Shown: positions 1 through 6,925 of the stretch, in pieces | How the letters are laid out: each line of letters starts with the position of its first letter | Numbering within the stretch: position 1 is the stretch's first letter | Program-made: the position numbers and the translations under genes | Notes under the pieces: model-generated | What the model was told of the DNA's origin: nothing | The model's input: only the letters and a program-made list of their open reading frames with translations | The model's database searches: none | NCBI GenBank assembly: GCA_964633225.1 | Contig: CAZWFQ010000085.1 | Coordinates: 1 to 13,036, forward strand | From: JAKQIM01 sp964633225 | GTDB taxonomy: Bacteria; Chloroflexota; Anaerolineae; Anaerolineales; UBA4823 | Length of the DNA stretch: 13,036 bases | Reading direction: 5' to 3'

Positions 1-13
1 GGCTGCTTTTTTT
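1..13 (+). terminator. Possible tail of an upstream terminator (cut by window edge)
   Basis: The window opens with GGCTGC followed by seven T. This resembles the descending arm and T-tract of a rho-independent terminator whose left arm lies outside the window. The ascending arm cannot be seen, so this is only a suggestion. The remaining bases up to 67 hold the ribosome-binding site of the first gene and nothing else I can name. Confidence 0.25.
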
Positions 14-67
14 GGTCCCTGTAATATCCCCCCTGTTTTGCAAACAATCAAATAAAGGAGAAGTAAA

Positions 68-1999
68 ATGAAACGTTTATCGATGTTGTTAAATGTAGCA
101 TTGGTGTTGGCACTGCTGGTGGCACTGGTGCCGGCGTCTGGCGCTTCGGCCGGCGCCGAGAAGGTGCGTGTGTTGGTTCAATTTGCCCCGGGCCGGGCGG
201 CCACAATGCAAGATGCGGTGGTGCGGGTCAAGGGCGAGGTGCACTACCGCTTTGATGAGCTGAACACGATGGCGATTTCGGTGCCACAATCGGCCCTGAA
301 CGGCATTGCGAACAACCCCAACGTGGTGATGATCGAAGAAGATGTGGAGCGCTACTTTGTTGACATTATGCCCTCCAGCGTGGAAGTGCCGACGATGGCG
401 GCGGGCCAGGTGGTGCCCTACGGCATCGATATGGTGCAGGCGCGCGATGTGTGGGATGCCAACCGGGATGGGCAGATCGATGCGGGCGCCCCGACCGGTG
501 CGAATCGTACGTTGTGCATCATCGACTCGGGCCTGTATACCGGGCACGAAGACCTCTCGGGTGTGAATGTGACCGGGGGCTACCCCAGCGGCTGGAACCA
601 GGATGGCCTGGGGCATGGCACGCACGTGGCGGGGACGATCGCAGCGGTGAACAACGCCCTGGGCGTGGTGGGTGTGACGCCGGGCACGGTGAACCTGTAC
701 ATTGTGCGCGTGTTTGGCGATGCGGGCGAGTGGATCTATGCTTCTACGCTGATCGACGCCGCTAACCGCTGCGCCAATGCCGGGGCGAACATCATCAGCA
801 TGAGCCTGGGTGGAACCAAGGCCAGCAATACCGAGCGGCGCGGGTTCGATACCCTGAACAGTAAGGGTATCCTTTCCATTGCCGCGGCCGGCAACGATGG
901 CAACACGGCTTACAATTACCCGGCTTCTTACAGCTCTGTGATGTCGGTGGCGGCAATCGACTCGAACAAGGTGGTGGCGGACTTCTCGCAGCAGAACAAC
1001 CAGGTGGAGATTGCGGCGCCGGGCGTGGGTGTGCTGAGCACCTTGCCTTTTGTGGATGCCAACTCTTTGACCGTGAGCGGCGTGACCTACGTGGCCAACC
1101 ATGTTGAGTTTGCGGGGCGCGGCACCGCCAGCGGTGCGCTGGTCAACGGCGGCCTGTGCGACAGCGCCGGGGCCTGGTCGGGCAAGGTGGTGCTGTGCGA
1201 GCGCGGCAGCATTTCTTTCTACGATAAGGTGATCAACGTCCAGAACGGCGGCGGCGCGGCGGCGGTGTTGTATAACAACGAGCCGGGCAATTTCTTTGGC
1301 ACGCTGGGCGAGGGCTATTCATCGAATATCCCGGCCATCACCCTGAGCCAGGAAGACGGCCAGTTCTTGGTGGCCAACCGCCTGGGGCAGACGGCCACGG
1401 TCGATAGCCGGCTGACCATCCCGGCCAGCGGTTACGAGGCCTGGGACGGCACTTCGATGGCTACGCCGCACGTTTCGGCGGTGGCGGCGCTGATCTGGAG
1501 CGCGCTGCCCACGGCAACCAACGCCGATATTCGCAGCGCCATGACCTCTACCGCACTCGACCTGGGTGCGGCCGGGCGCGACAACGCCTACGGCTATGGC
1601 TTGGTGCAGGCCAAGGCGGCCCTGGATGCCCTGACGGGCGGTGGCGGCGGCGGTGGTGAGACTGTGCACGTGGCCGACCTGGATGGCAGCGCGAGCTGGA
1701 TCAACACCACTTACTGGAAGGCGACCGTGACCGTTACGGTGCGCGACCAGGACGGCGCGGCGGTGGCCAATGCCGCGGTCAACGGCACATGGAGCGGGGG
1801 CTACAATGGAGCAGGCACCTGCACCACCGACTCCGCCGGGCAGTGCCAGGTGGTCAGCGGGCAGATCCGCAAGAACAAGGCCAATACAATCTTCACGGTG
1901 ACGGCGGTGACGGCGGCGGGCTTCACCTATGATGCGGGCGCCAACAGCGACCCGGATGGCGACAGCAGCGGCACGGCGATCACGGTCTTGAAACCGTAA
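68..1999 (+). CDS. Secreted S8 (subtilisin-like) serine protease with I9 propeptide, PA insert and C-terminal Ig-like module
   Basis: A 643-residue exported endopeptidase. The N-terminus is a Sec signal peptide (KR, then a Leu/Val-rich core to about residue 22, Ala-rich cleavage region near 26-30). Residues about 32-98 look like an inhibitor_I9 propeptide that would be removed on maturation. The S8 triad is visible: D153 in IIDSG, H183 in GHGTHVAGT and S463 in GTSMATPHV, with oxyanion N276 in AAAGN. Residues about 340-445, between the Asn and Ser motifs, form a PA (protease-associated) insert. A glycine linker (524-530) leads to an about 110-residue beta-rich domain beginning HVADLDGSASW. That module is one I recognise from the C-termini of other exported bacterial proteins, with GTCTTDSAGQC and IRKN motifs. 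The ATG is preceded by AAAGGAG at 54-60 with 7-nt spacing. The gene stands alone and is closed by the hairpin at 2016-2057. Family assignment is firm; the substrate is unknown. Confidence 0.95.
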   Translation: MKRLSMLLNVALVLALLVALVPASGASAGAEKVRVLVQFAPGRAATMQDAVVRVKGEVHYRFDELNTMAISVPQSALNGIANNPNVVMIEEDVERYFVDIMPSSVEVPTMAAGQVVPYGIDMVQARDVWDANRDGQIDAGAPTGANRTLCIIDSGLYTGHEDLSGVNVTGGYPSGWNQDGLGHGTHVAGTIAAVNNALGVVGVTPGTVNLYIVRVFGDAGEWIYASTLIDAANRCANAGANIISMSLGGTKASNTERRGFDTLNSKGILSIAAAGNDGNTAYNYPASYSSVMSVAAIDSNKVVADFSQQNNQVEIAAPGVGVLSTLPFVDANSLTVSGVTYVANHVEFAGRGTASGALVNGGLCDSAGAWSGKVVLCERGSISFYDKVINVQNGGGAAAVLYNNEPGNFFGTLGEGYSSNIPAITLSQEDGQFLVANRLGQTATVDSRLTIPASGYEAWDGTSMATPHVSAVAALIWSALPTATNADIRSAMTSTALDLGAAGRDNAYGYGLVQAKAALDALTGGGGGGGETVHVADLDGSASWINTTYWKATVTVTVRDQDGAAVANAAVNGTWSGGYNGAGTCTTDSAGQCQVVSGQIRKNKANTIFTVTAVTAAGFTYDAGANSDPDGDSSGTAITVLKP

Positions 2000-2015
2000 G
2001 GTAGTCTATCGATTA

Positions 2016-2057
2016 AAACAAACCTAGCGAACACAGATGTGTTCGCTAGGTTTGTTT
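2016..2057. terminator. Perfect 19-bp hairpin, probable bidirectional terminator
   Basis: Arms 2016-2034 and 2039-2057 are exact reverse complements with the 4-nt loop AGAT. The stem has a GC-containing core and AAACAAA/TTTGTTT flanks, so either strand ends in a T-rich arm. It sits between the convergent protease gene (stop at 1999) and the tmRNA 3' end (2060), only two bases past the encoded CCA. It can therefore terminate both transcripts. Confidence 0.85.
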
Positions 2058-2081
2058 CGTGGTGGAGATGGCGGGAATCGA

Positions 2082-2740
2082 CGCTGTCTCCCTGGCTTTC
2101 GCCAAGGCGCTGACTATCTCTTGGAGTTATATGAGTAACTCCTCCGGCGTCTTGTAAGGAGTATAGTTGTGAACGAAGTTGACCTTGCTTATGCAGCCGG
2201 GATTTTAGATGGAGAAGGCTCGATCTGCTTGACGAGAAATCGAGTCGGGCGTTGGCCGTCGCCACAAGTGGCAGTTGCCTCAAACGACCGCGAATTGTTG
2301 GAATGGCTGCGTGCCCAATTCGGTGGTTCGATTTCGGTCAAGAAGCCGCGCCGCTCTACACATCAGATTTCCTACGACTGGAAGCTGACCGATCAAAATG
2401 CCTTGCGCTTCTTGCAACTCGTTCGCCCTTTTTTAAGGATAGAGCGAAAAATTGCCAGGGCGGACCTTCTATTAGAAGGTTACCTTTCTGTTACGCCTCG
2501 CAACGGGCGGTACACGGTTGATATGGCGAAACAGAAGCAGGCATTGATCGAACAGTTCAACTCCTTACCCTAGGGCTTCATGCCTGGGTTGGGTTAGAAG
2601 CCTATGAGTCGATGCAGGGCTTTGCCCTTTCGGGCTGACCCCTCAGGATTGGCATGCCTTGGAAGGTTTAGCTTTCCCTGATTAAGCCGGATTTTCCTTG
2701 CATGTCACCACGTAAGGGGGCTCTATTCTTTTGTTAAAGA
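2082..2740 (-). mobile_element. Group I intron (IC3-like) inserted in the tmRNA T-loop
   Basis: Self-splicing ribozyme, 659 nt. P1 (2718-2744) pairs exon GGGU with intron GCCC, placing a U.G pair exactly at the 5' splice site; it extends with UCUUU/AAAGA. The last intron base (2082) is G on the RNA strand, as the family requires. P2 is 2696-2717 with a GUGA loop. P3 is UCCGGC (2691-2686) with GCCGGA (2148-2143). P4 is 2677-2681 with 2643-2647, the latter inside the hallmark AAUCCUGAG (2650-2642). A P6-region hairpin with GAAA loop lies at 2624-2635. P7 is U(C)GACU (2612-2607) with AGUCA (2115-2111), keeping the bulge and the G-C guanosine-binding pair. P8 is 2123-2142, J8/7 is AAGAGAU, and P9 (2091-2106) has a GAAA loop. 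A P10 of 5 of 6 pairs is possible. The AAUCCUGAG core resembles bacterial tRNA introns. An endonuclease gene fills most of the interval between P7 5' and P3 3'. Confidence 0.9.
2169..2573 (+). CDS. Single-motif LAGLIDADG homing endonuclease, intron-encoded, antisense to its host intron
   Basis: A 134-residue protein. Near the N-terminus YAAGILDGEGSI (8-19) is a LAGLIDADG motif variant, with E16 in the place of the metal-binding acidic residue and D14 just before it. One motif and this short length predict a homodimer, as in I-CreI-type enzymes, although it is somewhat shorter than usual. The rest alternates basic and aromatic stretches (SVKKPRRSTHQISYDWKL; RIERKIARADLLLEGYL) typical of small members of the family. 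The start is GTG, supported by TAAGGAG (2155-2161) with a 7-nt spacer; no ATG alternative gives a better start. It lies inside the intron but on the other strand, so the intron RNA carries only its complement. No convincing plus-strand promoter was found. It presumably cuts intron-less tmRNA genes at the T-arm to spread the intron (inference). Its GC content looks lower than that of the neighbouring genes. Confidence 0.85.
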   Translation: MNEVDLAYAAGILDGEGSICLTRNRVGRWPSPQVAVASNDRELLEWLRAQFGGSISVKKPRRSTHQISYDWKLTDQNALRFLQLVRPFLRIERKIARADLLLEGYLSVTPRNGRYTVDMAKQKQALIEQFNSLP

Positions 2741-2985
2741 ACCCGCGTCCGAAAGATTAGACCCGCGGATATCTACGAGCGTAGCCGGTTGTGAGGGATC
2801 GCAGGTTGGCTTACAACTGGCAAAAGGCTCAACCCGCTAGCCGCTGGGGCCCGAAAGCCCCCTTACGCACAGGCAGCGGCGTGGTGTGCGGCACTCTGAC
2901 TTTTTAGCGCCCGGCCCCACCACCGGTCAGAGAGCGGGGTGGGCGGACGTGGCCCTCTTCGAGGGCCAGGTGCTCTTAAGCTCGC

Positions 2986-3024
2986 TTAGGCAGCGAGGGG
3001 CAGAGCGGAGTAAGTGTTATTGGC
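2986..3024 (-). other. tmRNA tag reading frame (ANNTYSALPLAA)
   Basis: Within tmRNA exon 1 the resume codon is read as GCC (3024-3022), followed by AAT AAC ACT TAC TCC GCT CTG CCC CTC GCT GCC and the stop TAA (2988-2986). The predicted tag ANNTYSALPLAA starts with Ala and ends in LAA, the classical recognition end for ClpXP/ClpAP-type proteolysis. The A-rich AACCAAAGT just upstream of the resume codon matches the position of the element that sets the frame in other tmRNAs. The other two frames lack an Ala...LAA pattern. Confidence 0.88.
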
Positions 3025-3119
3025 ACTTTGGTTGTCGCTGATTTATCGAGGTCGGCGCCTCTCGGCTCGCAATCCGGGACCAGCCTCCTCCGTCGAAGCC
3101 TGTCATCCCCAGGGCTTGT

Positions 3120-3125
3120 ATTATA
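3120..3125 (-). promoter_or_regulatory. -10 box of the tmRNA promoter
   Basis: On the minus strand a perfect TATAAT lies 9 bases upstream of the mature tmRNA 5' end. This implies transcription starting about 3 nt before it, with RNase P trimming. No good -35 hexamer is visible at 16-18 nt; the region there is CCCCAAGT-like, part of the terminator stem at 3141-3160. Confidence 0.6.
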
Positions 3126-3140
3126 CCTGATATGGGTGAG

Positions 3141-3165
3141 ACTTGGGGGTAATCCCAAGTTTTTT
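3141..3165 (+). terminator. Rho-independent terminator reading on the plus strand
   Basis: Arms ACTTGGG (3141-3147) and CCCAAGT (3154-3160) enclose the loop GGTAAT, and six T follow (3160-3165). The only plus-strand gene upstream after the 2016-2057 hairpin is the homing endonuclease. This terminator therefore most plausibly ends that transcript after it has run antisense across tmRNA exon 1, and insulates the carboxypeptidase gene. It also overlaps where the tmRNA -35 region should be. Confidence 0.75.
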
Positions 3166-3245
3166 CTCTAAGCCAATTACATAGTAGCGATTGTATTATT
3201 GCGGTATGATTACATCATCGAAAGAAAAATTAAAAGGGAGCTGAT

Positions 3246-6200
3246 ATGTCTAAACGCCTATTCTCAGTATGTATGCTCGTGTTTTTGATCCTGCCTATGA
3301 TGGTGCAGCCCTGGCAAGCGGCGCGGGCCCAAGAATCTGCCCCACCAACTGCCCCAGAAAGCAATACGATTGTCATTATTCATTATCCTGATCGCGCTAC
3401 GCTAGAATCATTGGCCGGGGAATTGGATATTTGGGAGGTCGACCCAGAGGCGGGCAGCCTGGTGGCGATGGTGACCCCGGCGGAATATGCCTCCCTGGTG
3501 GAGCGGGGCCTGCAGATCGAGATCGATACGGCGCGCATGGAAGAGCTGAATGCCCCGCCGGGTTACCCTTGCTACCGCACGATCGTGGATCTGTATGCCG
3601 ACTTGCAAACGCAGGCCCAGGCTTACCCTGGATTGACCTATTTGCGCTCGATCGGCAAGTCATATGAGGGGCGGGATATCTGGTCGATGCGGGTGACCAA
3701 TGAAAGCCACGTGGTGGCAGATAAGCCGCGCCTGTTCTTGATGGCCAATATTCACGGCCGCGAGATGATCACGCCAGAAATGGCCATGGTATTCATGGAT
3801 CATTTGCTGGAAAACTACGGCGTAGACCCGGATGTGACCTGGATCTTGGATTGGCATGAGATCTACATTGTGGTTTCGGCCAACCCCGATGGGCACGTGC
3901 GCAACGAGACGACGCTGGCTTATTGGCGCAAGAACGCGCACCCTTATGGCTCCTGTTCGCCGGACTCAATTGGGGTGGACCTGAACCGCAACCACTCGTT
4001 CAAATGGGGGCTGGGCGTCGGCTCCAGCGGCGATCCGTGTGACGAGACCTATCGTGGGCCTTCGAACGCGTCTGAAATTGAGACTCAGTTGATCCAGAAT
4101 TACGTGCGTTCGCTGTTCCCCGACCAGCGCGGCCCCGGGGATACGGATGCGGCGCCCGAGGACGCGACCGGCGTGTTGATCTCTTTGCACAGCTACAGCA
4201 ACCTGATCTTGTGGCCTTGGGGTTGGACCAACGCCACCGCCCCCAACAGCGCCGGCCTGGCAGCCTTGGGTCAGAAGATGGCGACCTACAATTACTATGA
4301 TCCGCAGCAGTCCAATGCGCTTTACCTGACGGATGGTTCTACGGATGATTGGTCGTATGGAGAGTTGGGGATTGCTTCGTACACGTTTGAGATGGGGTCC
4401 AGCTTCTACCCATCTTGCTCGCAGTACGACAGCCTGATCCAGCCCAATATCCCGGCCATTTTATACGCTGCCCGGGTGGCAGACACGCCTTACATTACCT
4501 CGCGCGGGCCAGATGCGTTGAACCTGGTGGTGACGCCGGATGAGGTGGTGGGCGGTTGGCCGGTGCACCTGGCGGCGCAGATCAATGACACGCAGAATGG
4601 CAACAAGGCCATCCGGCAGGCTGAATATTCCATCGATCTGCCGCCCTGGGCGGGGGGCACGGTGGTGAGCATGACGCCTGTGGATGGCGTCTTCAACACC
4701 GCCAGCGAAGCCGTGCAGGCGGAGGTGGATACCAGCGCGCTGACCGGCGGCAGGCACATCCTGTATGTGCGCGGCCAGGATATTACGGATTATTGGGGGC
4801 CGGTTTCGGCGGTCTTCTTGTGGGTGGATGACAGCGGGCTGGTGAGCGGGAGCGTGACCCGCGCCGCAGACGCCCAACCCATCGCCGGGGCCTCGGTGAG
4901 GCTGAACGATGGCGCGCTGACCTATACCGCCACCAGTGACGGGGCCGGGTATTATGCCACCCTGGCGGATGTGGGCGTGTATACGGCCACGGCAGAAGCC
5001 TTTGGGTATGCGCCAGAGGTGGTGGCGGGGGTGGTGGTCTCGCCTGGGATCACGACGACGGTGGATTTTTCGCTGACCCTGCTGATGACCGGCACCTTGA
5101 ATGGCTTTGTGTATGAGCTGGGCACCAACCAGCCTCTGCAAGCCTTGATCGAGGTGCAGGGCACGCCGGTGACGACCACCAACAGCGCAGAGACAGGGGC
5201 TTATACGCTGGCGCTGCCATCTGGAACGTACAGCCTGTTGGTCAGTGCGCGGGGGCATGAACCGCGCACAGTGAGTGGCGCGGTTGTGACTGCCGGAGAA
5301 ACCAGCAGCATTGCGGTGCCCCTGGCCCTGCCAACCTGTGTGCTGGTGGTGGACGATGATTTCGTCAATTCCAGCCAGCCGCACGATTATGAAACCTATT
5401 ACACCCAGGCCCTGCTTGCACGCGGCGTGACGTTTGCGCAGTGGGACCTGAGCAGCCAGGGCAGCCCGGCTGCCGCAGACCTGAACGCTTACCCGGTTGT
5501 GCTGTGGTTGACCGGGGATGCGGCGTCTAACACGCTGACGGCCTCTGACCAGGGCGCGTTGAAGAGCTACCTGAACGGCGGCGGCGCGGCGTTTTTGTCG
5601 GGCCAGGATATTGCCTGGGACATCCGCAGCGATCCAGGGAGCTTCTTGGGCGCTATGCTGAAGGCCGGCGCAACAGCGGATGATGCCGGGCAAGAGGCCC
5701 TGGTGGGGGCGGGACTGTTTGCTGGCCTGGACCTGGCCTTGAACGGCGGGGATGGGGCCAACAACCAGTCCAACCCAGACCTGCTCTCGCCCCTGGCGGG
5801 TGCGACGGCGGTGTTTACCTACACGACCGGAACGGGCGGCCTGGCGGTTGAGACGGGCAGCTACCGGGCGATCCTGTTGGGGTACGGCGTAGAAGGGATC
5901 GCGAGCGGTGCGGCGCGCAGCGCGGTGCTGGCGACCGGCCTGGAATGGTTGGGCTGCGCGCCGGCGCCGGTTGACCTGCAGATTGGGCTGGATGGCCCGG
6001 CAGGCCCGTTGGCCGTGGGCGAGCTGATCACCTATACCCTGACCCTGACCAATTCCAGCGCGGTGCCCCTGGTGGGGATGGTGGTCAGCGATACGCTGCC
6101 GCTGGGTGTGGAATTGGTGGCGGCAGACCCAGAGGCTGAACTGGTGGACGGACAGGTGGTGTGGACGGACCTGTCTCAAGCGGCAGATACGGTGCAGACG

Positions 6201-6746
6201 CTGACCCTGGTGGCGCGCATCCTGGCTGAGGCGCAGGGGGGCGAAGTGGTCAATGCCGATTACGGCGCGCAGATCACGCAGGCAGGCGGCATGGTGGTGA
6301 CCGGCACTGAGACGGTGCGTACCGTTGTTTCGGTGACGCCGGTGGCTGACCTGGAGTTGACCCTGGCTGCCGAGCCGGCTGCGGTGGCTTACGGCGGCAT
6401 GGTGACCTATACGCTGACGATCACCAACCATGGCCCGCAGGATGCGCATGGCATCTTGCTGACCGATACGCTGCCAGCCGGCGCCAGCTTCGTTTCAGCT
6501 TCGGCGGGCTGCAGTCACAGCGATGGGCAAGTTGTTTGCGGCCTGGGCGACCTGGCGAGTGGGGATGCCTTGATGATCGAGATCGTGGCAAGGTCGGGGC
6601 CTGGTTGGGCAGCACTGGTCAATACGGCCACGGTGATGGCAGACGAGATCGATACGGCGGCGGGCAATAACATGCAGCAAATCGAGACCCCCGTCATCCA
6701 GTACCAGGTCTGGCTCCCGTTGGTGTTCAATACGATGGAGGAATAG
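3246..6746 (+). CDS. Secreted M14 zinc metallocarboxypeptidase with a large multidomain tail
   Basis: A 1166-residue exported protein. The signal peptide (KR, hydrophobic 5-20, ARAQ near 26-29) is followed by a prodomain to about 105 and an M14 carboxypeptidase-T-like domain, about 108-410. Zinc ligands are H170 and E173 (HGRE) and H315 (SLHS). N247-R248 (DLNRN) match the substrate-carboxylate site and E382 (YTFEMG) the general base. So the protease domain looks active, trimming C-terminal residues from peptides outside the cell. The tail runs: a beta domain (about 420-530); two carboxypeptidase-regulatory-like repeats (about 533-613, 614-696); an alpha/beta domain starting CVLVVDDD with a glutamine-amidotransferase-like look (about 697-905); two DUF11-like repeats (about 908-1030, 1033-1150); and the end QVWLPLVFNTMEE. 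The start ATG follows GGGAG (3236-3240) by 5 nt. It is a single-gene unit behind the terminator at 3141-3165. Specificity and surface anchoring are unknown. Confidence 0.93.
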   Translation: MSKRLFSVCMLVFLILPMMVQPWQAARAQESAPPTAPESNTIVIIHYPDRATLESLAGELDIWEVDPEAGSLVAMVTPAEYASLVERGLQIEIDTARMEELNAPPGYPCYRTIVDLYADLQTQAQAYPGLTYLRSIGKSYEGRDIWSMRVTNESHVVADKPRLFLMANIHGREMITPEMAMVFMDHLLENYGVDPDVTWILDWHEIYIVVSANPDGHVRNETTLAYWRKNAHPYGSCSPDSIGVDLNRNHSFKWGLGVGSSGDPCDETYRGPSNASEIETQLIQNYVRSLFPDQRGPGDTDAAPEDATGVLISLHSYSNLILWPWGWTNATAPNSAGLAALGQKMATYNYYDPQQSNALYLTDGSTDDWSYGELGIASYTFEMGSSFYPSCSQYDSLIQPNIPAILYAARVADTPYITSRGPDALNLVVTPDEVVGGWPVHLAAQINDTQNGNKAIRQAEYSIDLPPWAGGTVVSMTPVDGVFNTASEAVQAEVDTSALTGGRHILYVRGQDITDYWGPVSAVFLWVDDSGLVSGSVTRAADAQPIAGASVRLNDGALTYTATSDGAGYYATLADVGVYTATAEAFGYAPEVVAGVVVSPGITTTVDFSLTLLMTGTLNGFVYELGTNQPLQALIEVQGTPVTTTNSAETGAYTLALPSGTYSLLVSARGHEPRTVSGAVVTAGETSSIAVPLALPTCVLVVDDDFVNSSQPHDYETYYTQALLARGVTFAQWDLSSQGSPAAADLNAYPVVLWLTGDAASNTLTASDQGALKSYLNGGGAAFLSGQDIAWDIRSDPGSFLGAMLKAGATADDAGQEALVGAGLFAGLDLALNGGDGANNQSNPDLLSPLAGATAVFTYTTGTGGLAVETGSYRAILLGYGVEGIASGAARSAVLATGLEWLGCAPAPVDLQIGLDGPAGPLAVGELITYTLTLTNSSAVPLVGMVVSDTLPLGVELVAADPEAELVDGQVVWTDLSQAADTVQTLTLVARILAEAQGGEVVNADYGAQITQAGGMVVTGTETVRTVVSVTPVADLELTLAAEPAAVAYGGMVTYTLTITNHGPQDAHGILLTDTLPAGASFVSASAGCSHSDGQVVCGLGDLASGDALMIEIVARSGPGWAALVNTATVMADEIDTAAGNNMQQIETPVIQYQVWLPLVFNTMEE

Positions 6747-6831
6747 AAAGCTGGGGTGTACCGTGGGTTATAATGTGACATTAATCAAATATTGCCTCTG
6801 TTGTATGGCAATGTGTTCTTGGCTTTACTTG

Positions 6832-6840
6832 TGTTATACT
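6832..6840 (+). promoter_or_regulatory. Extended -10 promoter candidate for the ornithine carbamoyltransferase cluster
   Basis: TGTTATACT matches an extended -10 (TGn plus TATACT at 6835-6840). There is no clear -35, which extended -10 promoters can lack. Transcription would start near 6847 and leave an about 80-nt leader. That leader holds a short hairpin (CCCCAA 6851-6856 with TTGGGG 6866-6871) and a weaker GC-rich fold around 6880-6903 before the ribosome-binding site. I see no convincing arginine-repressor box. A second TATAAT occurs at 6769-6774 without a -35. Confidence 0.4.
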
Positions 6841-6925
6841 GCGTAAAATACCCCAAACCAGTGCGTTGGGGCGCAGCATGGCATTGTCCGGCGCCCCGGT
6901 GCCATCTCATAAGGAGCGAGAAGTG

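Larger units (their letters stand above)
2060..3110 (-). ncRNA. ssrA: tmRNA (transfer-messenger RNA) gene interrupted by a group I intron
   Basis: tmRNA rescues stalled ribosomes: its tRNA-like part is charged with alanine and its short reading frame adds a degradation tag. On the minus strand the 5' end GGGGATG (3110-3104), followed by the conserved GGCTTCGACG, pairs with CATCTCC next to the encoded CCA (2062-2060). This forms the acceptor stem with a G.U at the third pair, as I recall for E. coli. The T-arm is GCGGG-TTCGATT-CCCGC, but its halves lie 659 nt apart. Exon 1 is 3110-2741 and exon 2 is 2081-2060, giving a spliced RNA of 392 nt, a normal size. A GAGCCGAGAGGCG block upstream of the tag frame resembles the PK1 region. 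GC-rich complementary segments at about 2780-2975 fit the downstream pseudoknots, though I did not resolve each. The 2-nt 3' trailer runs into the 2016-2057 hairpin. Confidence 0.93.

Noticed and set aside
89..1102. 337-codon open frame on the minus strand opposite the subtilase
   Set aside because: The His/Arg-rich sequence has no domain, and the catalytic motifs are on the plus strand, so it is an antisense shadow.
2252..2521. Second plus-strand frame of 89 codons inside the endonuclease gene
   Set aside because: It overlaps the LAGLIDADG gene in another frame and has neither motifs nor a ribosome-binding site.
2574..3110. 23S rRNA fragment or tRNA-array explanation for the structured region
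   Set aside because: The ends match tmRNA (GGCTTCGACG at the 5' end, CCA-tailed acceptor at the 3' end), the tag frame is present and the interior fits a group I intron.
2976..3158. 60-codon minus-strand frame ending near the tag region
   Set aside because: It overlaps the tmRNA 5' half, and its end is the tag region read in the wrong frame. The correct tag frame gives ANNTYSALPLAA.
4461..6449. 662-codon open frame on the minus strand
   Set aside because: It lies entirely antisense to the well-supported carboxypeptidase. Its product is Arg/His/Gln-rich and low-complexity with no motifs, as expected from an antisense frame of a high-GC gene.
6772..6782. AATGTGACATT palindrome upstream of the carbamoyltransferase as an arginine-repressor operator
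   Set aside because: It is a single short palindrome that does not match the ArgR box pattern well, and no second half-site was found.
6866..6925. TTG-started extension of ornithine carbamoyltransferase
   Set aside because: The added 20 residues do not resemble the family and cover the leader hairpin. ATG 6926 has AAGGAG at a good distance and starts exactly where the family starts.
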